Assembly: GCA_050084515.1 (NCBI GenBank)
Contig: CM114272.1
Location: forward strand, 48,918,001 to 48,982,000
Length of the DNA stretch: 64,000 nt
Reading direction: 5' to 3'
DNA from: Blasia pusilla
Taxonomy: Eukaryota; Marchantiophyta; Marchantiopsida; Blasiales
A model generated the notes under the pieces. It worked only from the letters and a program-made list of their open reading frames with translations. It did no database searches and was not told where the DNA came from. Shown here piece by piece: positions 1 to 11,772 of the stretch (position 1 is the first letter of the stretch; each line of letters opens with the position of its first letter). The translations under genes and the position numbers were made by a program.

Positions 1-2570
1 TAGTGGGAAGATCACAGTGGATGCGACAAACATTGGAAGATCAGATCATTCACTGGTTTGGACAGAGTTGCAGCAAAGGCTAAAATGCTCGACCAAACCA
101 GTGAAGAGAGTGATCAAGAAATGGAGGATAGAGGACCTCTGAGATGAGGGCAACAAGAAGGTGTACATTGGCAAGCTAGAAGGAAATCTCTTGGCATTTG
201 ACACTTTCATTGAATCTACCGTCAAGACCTTTGGGCTCACAAGAACAACTGTGGACATGGTGGTGGCATGGTGGGAGCGTGGAGTGAGAGATGCCGCCGA
301 GATTACTGTCGATAAGAAATTGATAATATGCGGCAGAGCCATCAAATGGTGGTCCGTGGAACTCAAGGCAACCATTGCCAAATGAAGGGAAGCGTATGTA
401 ATAAGTGCAAAAGCCAGGGACGATGTATCCTTGTGGGCAGAGTATGTGGCCCAATGCAAGGAAATCCGTCTTCTCGTGCGCATGCATAAGAAGAAATTGA
501 ACCAAGCGACATACTCATCCATCAATGAGAATTTCACTGAGAATAAAAAAAAGTTATGGATGGAAGGGCAGAAATTGAGCAAGGCCACGGACAAAAATGA
601 CGTAAAGGCCTTGAAGAGAAAAAACGGTGGAATGGTGACCACGTCTAAGAAGATTCGACATGTGTCGGAAGACCATTACAAGGAGTTAGGCAGGAAGCCT
701 GCTCAGACATCCCTTGAAGAGCTGAACTTCGAGAGGGTGGTGGAGGATTTTGTTAAGATACAATGGGAGAAGGTAGATGATGAGGTTGAGCTGGGCAACC
801 CATATAACGATTGGTTCTCCCTGTATGAGGTGGGATCATCGATCAAAGAACTTGTGAACCACAAAGCAGGTGGTGGTGATGAGCTTATGAATGAGTTGTT
901 GAAGTATGGCGATGCTGCTATGGCTCGTTCTCTAGTGAGTATCTTCAACCTGGTCTGGCGGGCAGAAGTCATCCCACAAAGATGGCGGATGGGAGTCATT
1001 GTGAACCTCTTCAAGAAGGGTGAGCGAGAAGACCCTCGAAACTACAGGGGTGTTACATTGCTGAGTGTAGTCGAGAAGCTCCTTTTCCGTATATTCAACA
1101 ATAGGATCTCTGTGCACCTGGAGGAGAATTTTGTCACCAAGGAAGGCCAGGCTGGCTTCCGGCAAGCCCGAGGATGCGTGGACCACATCTTCACCTTCAG
1201 TAAAATCATCCAGGGTAGGAAAAAAGAAGGGAAACCCACCTATTGCTTCTTCTTGGACCTCAAGAAGGCATGTGACACTGTATGGCATGACGGGCTTTCT
1301 TATAGCATGTGGAAGGCGGGGCTGAGAGGGAAAATGTGGAGGGTGGTGGAGAAGATGTACCAAAACACAAGGAGTAGAGTTCTGGTGAATGGCCAAAAGA
1401 GTGGGACATTCGACATCAAGCAAGGAGTGGCTCAAGGATGCCCGCTCTCCCCCACCCTCTTCAATATTTTCGTGAATTCCCTATTGGAAGAAATGGAGGA
1501 TAGTGGACTAGGCATACGGGTGGGCAACAACTCTATTGTTGCCCTCATGTTTGCTGATGACTTTGGTGGCCTCGAGGAAACAGGAGAGAAACTCCAAGAG
1601 ATGATCTCCGACCAAAATATGGTGTGACATGTGGGGCATGGAGGCAAATGTACTGAAGTGCGGTGTGATGATTTTCAATGGCAAGGAGGAGGACCAAGAC
1701 CAACAGTGGTACTGGGGTGACCAAGAGATCCCCCGTGTGGCTACATACACCTATCTAGGCATAGAATTCTCGGAAGATTGCATGTGGGATGCACACATTA
1801 AGAAGACTATTGAGAAAGGCCAGAAGAAGGTGAACAGTCTGTCAGATTCCTACAAAGGTGCGGGACATCACATCAAGTAAATGACTGTGTCATTTTGCAT
1901 ACCATTCGTCCCTCGCTGGAATACGGGCAGCAAAGGGTGTGGGATGCCAACACCAAACAAAGGGATAGGCTTGAAGTTGTTTAGGTGCGGTGAAGGCGTT
2001 GGCGGGTATGATGTCAACTTCATCACGAACAGCCAGCGTTGGTGTGAGATCGAACTAGGTGTGGAACCCTTGGAGGATAGACGTGACATCGCCAAGTTGA
2101 AATGGCGGAGGCAGTTGGAGACAATGGACTCCCATCGTTATCCTAAAGAGGTGATGGGGAAAACTTGGACCCAAAGAAGACCCAAAGCAGGCCAAATCTT
2201 GGCCAAGCAAAAAGATTCAAGAGATTGTGCAAGCATCCAAGCTCCACAGGTCGACCTCTCTTTCGAACTATGGGAGCAAGATGAGAAAGCATTCGTGGAT
2301 ACCATAACCAAAGGAGTGGGCAAACGCTCACAAAGATAACAACATGGAGGAAGCCATGAAAATGTCTCGACCTCTCTCTTTTGACGGTATATCCCGAGAG
2401 GGCAAAATCAAGAACTATTTTATGGGAACCCTTGCTTGGGAACCCGACTCAAGTTCAAGTTCGTGGGGGACGGGGCAATCCCTTGAACCATAAGAAAAGC
2501 AAGGATGGGAACACAATCAAACTCTTGCGCCTTGTGTGACTTAAACCTCTAGTCATTACTTGGTCTGCAA
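1..2570 (+). pseudogene. LINE (non-LTR retrotransposon) ORF2 relic: endonuclease end plus reverse transcriptase
   Basis: Non-LTR retrotransposon polyprotein, cut at the left by the window edge. The first 70 bases encode the end of an APE-type endonuclease (SDHSLVW motif), then a linker broken by stops near 144 and 383. An open frame at 431-1627 carries the RT domain: the FKKGEREDPRNYRG finger motif near 1010-1050, QAGFR near 1147, the palm Asp in FFLDLKKACD near 1250, QGCPLSPTLFNIF near 1433-1470, and the catalytic FADD near 1549 (usually YADD). After a frameshift at about 1627 the thumb continues (TYTYLGIEFS, near 1745). A CALC motif near 2525 may be the start of the C-terminal zinc knuckle. 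Stops and frameshifts make it a relic. No poly-A tail or target duplication was found at the 3' side. Confidence 0.85.
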
Positions 2571-2945
2571 TAAAATTCACAACACACAAAGAGCAAGAGC
2601 ATATCCGATATTGCTAATTGGTCGGGTAGCACCAAAATTGTTCAACACATTCAGTAGCCTTGATTCATTGCCCAAAGGTCTTTCAAATGACCGGTAAAGT
2701 AATGTCTATTGGGGATCCCAATCAGGTAAAGTAGATTGTGTGGTGAAGAGTTTCTTAGTTGACACTTGAAGCTCGCACAAACACGTTGTTTGGTCAAGAC
2801 TCACACTATATGAGAGTGTCTCCCTCCTCTCATATGGTACCTTCTTCTCACTTCTCTCTCTACACATCCCAGTCTCAGCCAACTCTAAGATAAGGTAGAT
2901 GAGGGTCCAAGCAAATTTGAATCGGCCTGACAAACCTCTTAGTCT

Positions 2946-2946
<1 letters not shown>

Positions 2947-3036
<90 letters not shown>
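2947..3036. repeat. (CT)n microsatellite, about 45 units
   Basis: Uninterrupted CT dinucleotide run of about 90 bp, read as (GA)n on the minus strand. Confidence 0.98.
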
Positions 3037-3037
<1 letters not shown>

Positions 3038-3301
3038 ATCGTGGCACACAGAGCAAGAGCAAATGCGTATATTGCTCTCTAAGACAAGCCTCAATTGTCG
3101 TAGCAAGATGAGAAGGAGTGGGGAAACACCTACAAGAGAACAACATAGAAAATCAAGCAAATTTGAATCGGCCTTGAACAACTCACCTCTTAGCTTATGT
3201 GGATACTAGCACCTCTCTCTCTCTCTCTCTTCTCTCAAGATAGCAAGAGCTCTGCTCTCTCTCTCTCAAGATCTCTCTCAAATTTGAATCGGCCTTTGAA
3301 C

Positions 3302-3420
<119 letters not shown>

Positions 3421-4454
3421 CTCTCAGCCGATATGCTCTCATGCAGCCAATTTGCTCTTATGCCCGCCTTTCCAACTTTTTTCTTTAGCAAAACTCTCGT
3501 GCACTCGGCCGTTTTCCTCTTTTTCCTGCCTCCTACAAGCTTGTGTTCTCCTCTTTCCTCATGCCTTCACTCACTCTCTTTCCCTTCCTTGATCTTTTTG
3601 TGCAATCCGCCTCTTCACACACCTCAAAGAGAGACGAAAGCCTTCACTCGACCACACATGAAACTGGAAAAACAAGAAGTTTTGTTCGTTGTAACGCGCA
3701 CCTACGTACCCTAACGCCTACTTCCCTCTCCTCGAGGTTCACCACTTATATTCTAGGCTAAGTTCATAAGCCTTTGGTCCTTTCCACACCTATTTTTGGA
3801 GGAAGAGCCCTTCCCAAGGCTATTAAAGAGGGATAATTGGCTTTCTCAAGCCATCTTTCTTATGAGCCTTTAGAGCACCTCTCTTGCTTTATGTGTAGTA
3901 GGAACTAGGGTGCTAGCATCTAGATTCCCTCATAGCGGAGGGTGGATATGGCTCGATATGCTGATGTAGATTCGAGAGTACTTTAAGCCATTTTAACTTT
4001 GATTTTACATGAGAAAGATGCAAGTGGAGAGGAGGGATTTGTTATATGCTGGTAAGCGAGTGAGTTTCCTCACTGGGAAGCCCTTGGAGACTCATCTCTC
4101 CATTTTTTGGGTCTCTTTTTTGTTTGGAAGATCATATGCGGAAGCGCTACCCATTTTTAGTTGAGTGTTGCTAATAGCGAACTGAGGTAGGGCAGTGGTA
4201 GATTGTTAGAGACTAGTGCTCAGGTGTAGCAATATAATGTGGCGTTAGGTGTGAGTGAGTAAGTGTCAAGAATGCTCGTAGCTTGACGGATGCAGTTAGA
4301 ATTGCCAACTCGACGAGCTACACAATTAAAATCCTGAAACAAATTCGACAAGAACACTGGTAGTTGGTCAGATGTGAATGAACGATGAGATGAAGGAGCC
4401 CCCATGACTTCCCCTTGGCGTATCAAAGTCAAAACTTATGCATGTTGTAAGGGT

Positions 4455-4737
4455 TGTTATGTCTTTTAGGATAGATTAATGAGTTTTGGTAGATCACCTT
4501 TGAGGATATTGGAGGACATCCACAAGAGGATGAGGACCGTATTTCCCATTCAACGGTGTATGGGAGTGCTCACGTGAGCAACAACCGCTTGTTTGTAACA
4601 TTTTCTATTCAAATTTTTATACGAGAAAGTGGCGTGTGGAAGCTTTGCCTGATTTTTATAGAATTTGAGTATAGGGACGGGGTTTTCCATGTTGATGCTC
4701 TCGGATGCACCCTTTAGCTTGGTGGATTTATGTTGCA
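4455..4737 (+). repeat. Old relic of a DNMT-PHD element 5' end (block A start joined to leader)
   Basis: Starts with a degenerate form of the block A start (compare TGTCACGTCTTTTAGGATAG at 50080), then jumps into the leader found at 6170-6360 in element A. The shared words include GACCGT, TCAACGG, GGGAGTGCTCA and the GGAAGC-TGCC box. Most of block A is deleted. Divergence is much higher than among copies A, C and E, so this is an older insertion of the same family. Confidence 0.6.
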
Positions 4738-4859
4738 TAGATTTGTGAAAGAAATGAGTGCAAAAGCAGAAGTTGAACTTGAGTAATGCACATCAAGAAT
4801 TAACGACCATAAGGGGTTGCTAATTTCTTTGTGCCCAAAAATTTTTTGGCAGAGAAATT

Positions 4860-5090
4860 ACATCAAGACAATTTTTGTTCATCATACTCGTCCTAAAGTG
4901 CTTATCATTGACAGAGAAAACTACTTCATGAGTCTATTTCAAAAGGGCTTATGCCGATTGCTCCAAACTCAATTGGCAATGTGTATGACTTAACGTCCTC
5001 AAATCGATGAGTGGACTAAAAGAGTCAACCGTACCATTGGGAATATGCTACGAGCCTTAACATTGGAAGATCAACAAAGATGAGGCTTAT
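4860..5090 (+). pseudogene. Ty3/gypsy integrase core relic
   Basis: A broken frame reads like the second half of a gypsy integrase core: an Asp-Arg pair near 4910 at the second catalytic Asp position, then a worn HPQTDGQTERVNR region that reads PQIDEWTKRVNRTIGN near 4998-5045, then MLRAL. The family's catalytic Glu appears replaced by Lys. There is one in-frame stop. It does not closely match the DNMT-PHD integrase and may derive from another gypsy family. Confidence 0.5.
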
Positions 5091-5297
5091 TTTTATCATT
5101 GATAGATTTCTCATCTAATAACATTAACTTTATGAACTTTTCTACTATTAAATAAATACCCTTTTTAAAACTTTTGCACGCGACCAATTTATGACCTTAG
5201 ACCGGAAGTAGTTACTAGGGACCCGTTGCATTATCCATTGGTAGATTATTTTGGAGTGGGAATTGTGAGAATAGAGTGTTAAGCCTCGACTTGTGTG

Positions 5298-5367
5298 CAT
5301 GGGATTTCGCTCTAAGGGCCTTATCCCATGACCCCGTTTCTTGGGGTCGCACGCGACCCCAAGAAAC
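5298..5367. repeat. MITE-like ends and a perfect 15-bp inverted repeat
   Basis: 5336-5350 and 5353-5367 form a perfect 15-bp inverted repeat with a 2-nt loop (GTTTCTTGGGGTCGC and its complement). Just upstream, CATGGGATTTCGCTC-TAA-GGGCCTTATCCCATG resembles a right end and a left end of the MITE at 44752-44942 sharing one TAA. I could not find the outer ends, so this is a relic call. The remainder up to 5571 holds no gene. Confidence 0.4.
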
Positions 5368-5575
5368 AACCCTCTAGCTGAACACTCACTCTGAAACCGC
5401 CCCCGCCACTCACTCTACCCAATCATCCGGCCACTCACTCTACACAAAGAAAAATTGTTGGGTCGCACTTCTTGAACTCAAAATTTTTGGGCGCAAGGAA
5501 TGTGGCGACCCCGTCAAAGTTCTACGACTCTAACTACAAACATACAAGTTTGGGGTAGTTGGATGAAGTTGATCT

Positions 5576-6088
5576 TGTCACGACTATTAGGATAGATTGG
5601 TGGGATCTAGCAAAGTGTTTGCACGAGTAGTGAAGGACAGGCCCAAGAGGTCGAGGATGACCTGTTGAGGCCCCGGGAAACATGAGAGAGCAGGTTTCCC
5701 CTTCGTTTTGGCTCATGTGGAGCCATATAGAGAAATTTACTATTTCGGGTAAGTTTCCATATTAGAGATAGTTGACTTTAAAATTTGGGAAGTGGCCCTT
5801 CACCTGCTACAGTAGGTCAAGAGCCAAGGAGATAACCTGCGAGCATAGGTTATTGTTGAGAGGGCTTGGGATAGGGAAGGGGATATACCTCCAAGAGATA
5901 GAGCTTGAGAGCTCATTCTCTCTTTGTTGAACCTCTTGGCATAAGGCGGCGGAGCTATGGTCCCTTGCCTTGTGAGTGTAACCCAAACCTCTCATTAGGA
6001 GAGCGGGTTTGGTTTGACATGAGAGAGAGTGCACACCTTTGAGAGCTATGGTGTGAGATGGTGTAGAGAGAGATTGGATCTTACTTTA
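5576..6088 (+). repeat. Element A, 5' terminal block A1
   Basis: 513-bp block that recurs as A2 at 43323-43838. It begins TGTCACG and ends ATCTTACTTTA, then runs directly into the leader (CAAAGAGAGAATG). Block B does not follow it, unlike at the 3' end. Confidence 0.9.
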
Positions 6089-7606
6089 CAAAGAGAGAAT
6101 GAGAGAATAAGATAGTGAGAGAACTTCATGGGGGAGCTCGCTAGTCACTCGTTGTTTTTGCAAGTTGGGGACCGTGTTCCCCGTTCAACGGCTCATGGGA
6201 GTGCTTATTGGAGCAAGGGCTGCTTTGATTGTTCTTTGCATTTGCCAATTTTTCGTATGGAAGAGTGGTGCGCGGAAGCGCTGCCCAATTTTTGATAGGG
6301 ATTGATTATGGGTTGGGTTGCCCCATGCCAGCGCTCTTGGAAGCATCATATTGCTTGCTAATTTGTATTTTTACAGGTTTTACATTTTCGTTGGGAGAAA
6401 TCAGCGTGGAAGCGCTGCCAAATTTTGTGTAGGAGAAAGAGATATTGGGTTTTACGACAATCCTCATCAGTTTTTACTGGAATGTCCGATTCTAAATTTT
6501 ATTTGACGTTGTTGTAGATCGTGAAGCTATGCATGTTGTGCAAATACAATGCATAATTTGGAGTTGCGAGCAAAAAGTTATGTTCAATCTTGCAAAATTG
6601 CCATTGCTAGGCAATTTTGAGGGTTAAATTGTTCAAACCCTAAACTAGTCGCCACGCCTCCGGCGACTGTTGTCGTCATAGTCACCATCAACAATCCGCC
6701 ATCAACGGTCAACCGTCACCATCAATGGTCCACCGTCCTTTGTCCACCCTTTGGTTGCCATTGCCGCCATTATGGAGTGGAGGGTCTTCCACGACGTTTG
6801 TGGATTCTTTGACTTGCGTGGCCACCACATACTTTGTTTTGGCCGCCACTGTCATCGCAGTTTCGTCATCAACCAGTGATGGCAGATGACCTCCGGTTAT
6901 GGTGTTTGAGTTTTGATTTCATGTTTCTATGTTGTGATTGGTAGCTGCTCGACGATGATTGAGTACCGTGCCGTGACGCCCGTAGCCGCAACGCGTCGCC
7001 GTGCCGCTCATGGCCGCACCGCACCATCTTGATCGCGGAACTGCTCATTCACTAAGGAGCAAAGCATGTGAATTTCTGATTGAGGAGGATATGCCGCCGA
7101 GTGCCGCACCCCATTCCCGAGTGCCGTGCTATTTGTAGTCGTTTTGTGGCGCCAATGCCGCACTGGACCGCTCGACGTGCACCGCACATCGAGGAGGTTG
7201 AGCATCGTTAATACAAGAGGAGTATGACTTGCTGATTGGAGGAGTTGTCTTCAAAACCGAGTTGGGGTCAAGATTAGCAAGTGCTCAGGAGCGACATCGA
7301 CATGTGTTCAAGTTACCCATTCTGGTCCTTTACCATGCACGTGTGAGGGATTCTAGGATTTGGGTAGTTTATTTGGGGATAGTGGGTTATGTGGATGGTG
7401 AGAGCATCATTCATGTATGTAGTTTAGGGGACATAGACCTGTGTGGGATGTCCAGAGTTGAGGGTAGGTTGTCGATGAGATGATAACCTGGTCGATTTGC
7501 CGCACCACGCCGCGTGTTGTCGCACGTTACAAGTCTCGGGAAGGGAGAGTGTAGATCGAGTGCCGCATGTTTGGGATGAGTGATTGAGGGATTACTAGCA
7601 AGGTTG
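6089..7606 (+). other. Element A untranslated leader
   Basis: About 1.5 kb between A1 and gag, conserved in elements C and E. It contains two copies of a GGAAGCGCTGCC box (near 6274 and 6409), a short CCGTCACCATCA-type repeat (6700-6740) and a GC-rich part (6960-7200). No tRNA primer-binding site of the TGGTATCAGAGC type is visible after A1. An open frame at 7229-7483 lacks an ATG; a similar reading exists in C (35458-35679), so it may be a degenerate coding extension upstream of gag. Confidence 0.6.
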
Positions 7607-7613
7607 AGAGTGA

Positions 7614-9279
7614 TTGGATGAGAGGGGCACGAGGGTCATCACGGCATCTATTCACGACTTTGAGAGGCAAGGTGGTGAACCCAAGAGTAGCTCTAGAGGT
7701 TTTACATGGAGTGGCGCGAGGTTCCGAGGGTCTCCACGTGAGGGACCACCTCGACCTCCTTCTGTGTCATTGTCAGACGAGGGGGAGGGTGTAGAGGAGT
7801 TTGTGAGCACATCACCACACATTGTGAGTGGTCCTACCAGTTGGGCGTACTAGATGGATGACCGGGGTAGAGGACCGCGTAGGTCTTCAGTTGCAATAGG
7901 CACGATTGAGTTGCACAATTTCATAGCAGATTTTAGGAGTTGGTACGACTCCCAGCGGGCTAGCAACTCTAGAGAGTTCAACCCGTTTACAGCATGGAAC
8001 GCTATGTTCGAGAATTTAGAGGGGGCGCCCATGGACGATTACAATGAGTTCTCTCAAAGATATGCAATTAGATCGAGGCGTGGAGGCTCTACTATGACCC
8101 ACATTATGTGTCATGGATGGAGCCGTTCCCACATGAGGAGGAGGAGTGAGGAGAGGCTAATTCCTCTTCCACTAGTGACATTTTAGGAGGGGTCACTCGC
8201 ACTTGAGCAGTTACACCGTCTATTTGGGTTTGTCCCTGGTTTAACCCCGTGGTTGAGTTCTTTGCTGAGTTGAGGGCCAGCTACCAAGGGGTACGGACAG
8301 AGAGGTTGCGGAGCATCCACGACTTCCAGAGGCGCCTGGGTGAGAGTTTACGTGAGGTTTACAATCACTTGCGTCGGTTGATCAACATCACTCAGGGGAT
8401 GATGAAGGCTTAGGCTATCCAGTCATGGTAGCCTGAGCCGAACCGGATCCTGCGGACACGAGTGCGAGAGGGGGTGCTTCTTATGAACACCTCCCCTACG
8501 TTGAGAGATGTTTTTAGGACCGCCGAGAACATTGAGCGCAACATGGCGGAGGAGAGCGTAGCCACCATGAGTTCTGAGTGAGGGTAGTCATGATTGGCTG
8601 CACCACGTGTGTAGCAATGTGGACTCCGAGATAGGTCGAGTGTGGTACCACGAGCTCAAGGAGGATACCGGGAGGCCGTGCCATAGAGACCTACGCCTTC
8701 ATATGCGGCCCAACAACAACCGCCTACTATTACTTGTTGGTCATGTGATGGAGCCCATCATCAGAGTCATGGACGTGTGCCTCAACTTGGAGGTGGAGAT
8801 GGTGCTGCACCAAGAGGCTATCAATGTGAATATTGTCAAAGGTATGGTCATACACGCGCTTGGTGTTTCAGTTTACATCCTGAGTTACGTCCGGATCAAG
8901 GGCCAGAGAGGGCACCAGAGGGAGTAGCCGGTCAAGGTGGGCTAGAGATCATGCACCAAGTGGTCCCGTTGGGGGACGAGGAGGTGGAGTTGCCCGACAG
9001 GGTGGTGGAGTTGTCCATAGAGGAGGTACAGTACCACCACCTAGATGCGCCGAGGGAGATGCCGGACGTGAGGTTGGGATGGCTGCTCACATACAGCAGC
9101 TACATGAGCAGATTGCCGCTGTGGCATTGAGGTTACCCGATGCCGGATCCGTGGCATCGACATCATATGGAGTAGCCAAAGATATGGAGGATCTTGGTTG
9201 GATTGCCCAGATGGAGGCCGTCGTAGTTGTAACGCGTGGAGCAGCCGTAGAGTTGGATCCACAGCGAGGGGAAGCCTGA
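7614..9279 (+). pseudogene. Element A gag
   Basis: Structural Gag precursor, broken into several frames. The N-terminal part is Arg/Gly/Pro-rich with a Ser-Asp-Glu acidic patch, then a capsid-like region (IELHNFIADFRSW, FNPFTAWNAMF, near 7905-8010) and the retrotransposon-gag segment (SIHDFQRR near 8310, VREGVLLMNTSP near 8465). Two CCHC zinc knuckles follow; the second is clear near 8825-8870 (C-x2-C-x4-H-x4-C). In-frame TAG at 7851 and other stops near 8410 and 8580 inactivate it. The same arrangement is seen in C, D/B and E. Confidence 0.8.
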
Positions 9280-9309
9280 AAATAGAGTAGGCTTCCTCAG
9301 TCTTTCACG

Positions 9310-10345
9310 TTGTCCGAAGCAATGAGGACCCCATCGATGGATCATCATCAAAGTTCCTGGAGAGTTGGTGATGTTGTTGGTGTGCAGGCACGGAGGGCGG
9401 TGGGAGAAGCAAGTGCTATGACTCCTACTGTTGATGCTCAGGAAGGGCATGTATCGAGCACGTTGTTGGGAGTGGCCACCGTTGTGTACCGCACTCTTTT
9501 ATTTTGTGCTTCTGATGTTATGAAATTGGGGGGTACGCCCGCCAAGTCTTTCCGGCTGGCCGCTTCATTATGTGAGCGCGGAGTTGGAGTTCTTGCATCG
9601 TGTTCAAAGGTGATTGCAGAGGAGGTGATGGACCTACCCTTGGAGTGGATGCTCGTGCGGTCCACGTCAGATTCATGGCAGGCTACGACTGCTAGGATGG
9701 CGGAGATGCTCGCAAGACCTGGGATAGAGCGTGCCATGGCTTCTCTTGGTGTTGTGTTGCTGGATAACCGAGGAGAGGTCTCCACTTGGTGAGTCCCGAA
9801 GGTAGAGCTTTTAGTCCGCAGCGCGTCTTGTTGGATTCAAGAGTGCAACCCCTGATGTTGGGGAAAGCATCATTCATAGGATTGGGCTTGACGAGAGCCG
9901 ATGTGGAGCGTTGTCCATTCCGGATACAGACACCCTTGGGTGGAGCAAGTACCACATAGTTTATCACCTGACAAGAGGTCGTGGTGGGGATTCGCGCATG
10001 ACATCCTACAAATTAGTCCGTGGTGCGGCCAAGGCGATAGTGACTGATGCAGAGTGCAACGACGTCTTGGTTAGTGGAGCAGTGTTATATCCGATGGGGT
10101 TTTTCCTGGATTATTGGGAGGAGTCAGCATCCTACGGACCAGGATGGCAGTCAGGTAATGGGCGCCTTAGCTCATTATCCGTTTGATTCACAAGTGCAAT
10201 GATTGAGCGACGGCCAAGAGAGGTGGCGACCTTAGCAGCATTTAGCAGTGCGATCACTTGGCCTAGTGATTTGTTTGAGGGACATATCCATGCAGAGGAT
10301 ACTCTTGTTCCTGACATTTCTATGGAGAGGAGTTTTTGGTAGCCG
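9310..10345 (+). pseudogene. Element A protease region
   Basis: Region between Gag and methyltransferase. After a linker (9310-9790) comes a retropepsin-like motif near 9827: LLDS followed by Arg, where D/B has the canonical LLDSGAQ, then LMLGKASF and GLGLTRADVERCPF. The usual Gly after DS is therefore changed. The tail (10010-10190) includes VLVSGAVLYPMGF and a Tyr/Trp-rich stretch of unknown role conserved in C, D/B and E. Frameshifts occur near 9790 and 9940. Confidence 0.7.
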
Positions 10346-11491
10346 CATCATTCCGTGGAGGAGAGGTGCCGTTGTGGGGCTCGATTGAGGAGCTTCGACG
10401 ATTGGCAGATGAGCACATGCAAATCGCGTGGAGCGAGGCGTTTGCACCGGAGCGTGAGGGGTCTGAGGAACCCAAGGTAGCAAGGAGTGCTACGATGACA
10501 CCCTTGGATACCACACCCATTGTGTGGTGTATCTCAGAGGAGGATATTCGAGTGTTAGATCTCTTTGGAGGGATTAGCACCGGGTGAGCTGTTGTATGTG
10601 GAGAGTGATGATGTTGCAAGGCGCGTCTCACTACAACATGTGGCGCAGTTACGGATAGGTTTTCCCAACTTATTGTCTGCATCCGCGGTACAGGGATACC
10701 AGAGTTCCCTACCGAGGGATATTTTGTTGTTGGGGGCGCAGGACTTAGAGCGCGTAGGGACCATTGATTTGGTCATTGCCAGTTGGCCACGTCAGGGCCA
10801 ATCGAGTGTTGGACGAGGAAGGCGGTTGGCCGACACTCGGTCTAAGTTGTTTTGGGAGATGTTGAGGGTCTTATGGAGGTTGCAGGAGGACTAGTCTCAT
10901 TCTCCAACCTTCATTCTAGAGAATGTGCCGATCTTAGGAGACTCCAGGTCACGGGTGGTGACGAGTGCTCATCAGGTGCGTGCCTGGATCGGCCCAACAG
11001 TGTTCTTGGATGCGATGAGTGTAGGTTCTAGAGCCCATCGCCCGCGTCTATGGTGGACCAACTTGGTGCCCCATGCGATGTTATGGAGGGCGTATGCGAG
11101 AGTGGAGCACCCCTTCCATTTGTTAGTGGATTCCATTCTGGATCCATATAATTGATCACAGGCAGTGAGGCACGATGATCGACCACCGTTGACTGTGGTC
11201 AACAGGGTAGGCAGGCCGCGGGCACCCTTGCCCAAGTTTGTGAGTTTTCCCGCTTCCTATGCATACAAGCAGGCAGGTTCTGGCTTGGTTTGGGATGACC
11301 ACGTTCAGCGGTTGGTGGAGCCCAACACCGATGAGAGAGAGCAAGCGATGGGATTTCCCATAGGAGTGACGACATTACCATCAATGTCAGAGGCATCACG
11401 ACGCCATGTCATGGGTCAAGTGATGGACCTGAATTGCTTGATATGGATCCTTAGCTTGGGAGTGGCTGAGCAACGACGTATGAGATCGTGA
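10346..11491 (+). pseudogene. Element A C5 cytosine DNA methyltransferase
   Basis: DNA (cytosine-5) methyltransferase domain inside Pol, between protease and RT. Visible motifs in unpermuted order: motif I VLDLFGGISTG (10552-10584, SAM binding), motif II around LYVESDD (near 10594), motif IV reading SWPRQGQSS (10781 on), motif VI ENVP (10919-10930), motif VIII-like RAHRPRLWW (near 11034) and motif IX/X-like MGFP followed by RRHVMGQ (11348-11420). The catalytic Cys of motif IV (PCQ in E and C) is Arg here (codon CGT at 10790-10792), and the helix after motif I is deleted. Non-permuted order and the C-terminal GFP...R..LG block look DNMT3-like (inference). Confidence 0.88.
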
Positions 11492-11772
11492 CAAATGACA
11501 GCGGTTCCGTTGGTGAGCCCCATGCCTACCGAGACGGTGGAGGCAGTGGCGAGGGGCGAGAACCGAGGAGATCTACATGCCAGGGGAGATCGGGAGAGAC
11601 ACCCTTGGACTCCTGGGATGTTTTGCACGTACGCCAGGAGATGATAGCCACAACATCGAGCGTGGTTCCGGGCACTGCACGTGGAGGAGATCAGAGTTTG
11701 CACTTGGCTGCAGGAGAGCGGCCGAGTGTTGTTGTTCGAGACAGGGTTGCACCATAGCAACCACCTATACCG

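Noticed and set aside
46-642. 198-residue minus-strand frame over the LINE
   Set aside because: Antisense shadow of the LINE reading, no domain recognised.
7229-7483. Upstream open frame in the element A leader, also seen in C
   Set aside because: It has no ATG, is broken in E, and could be passive conservation between copies; mentioned only in the leader entry.
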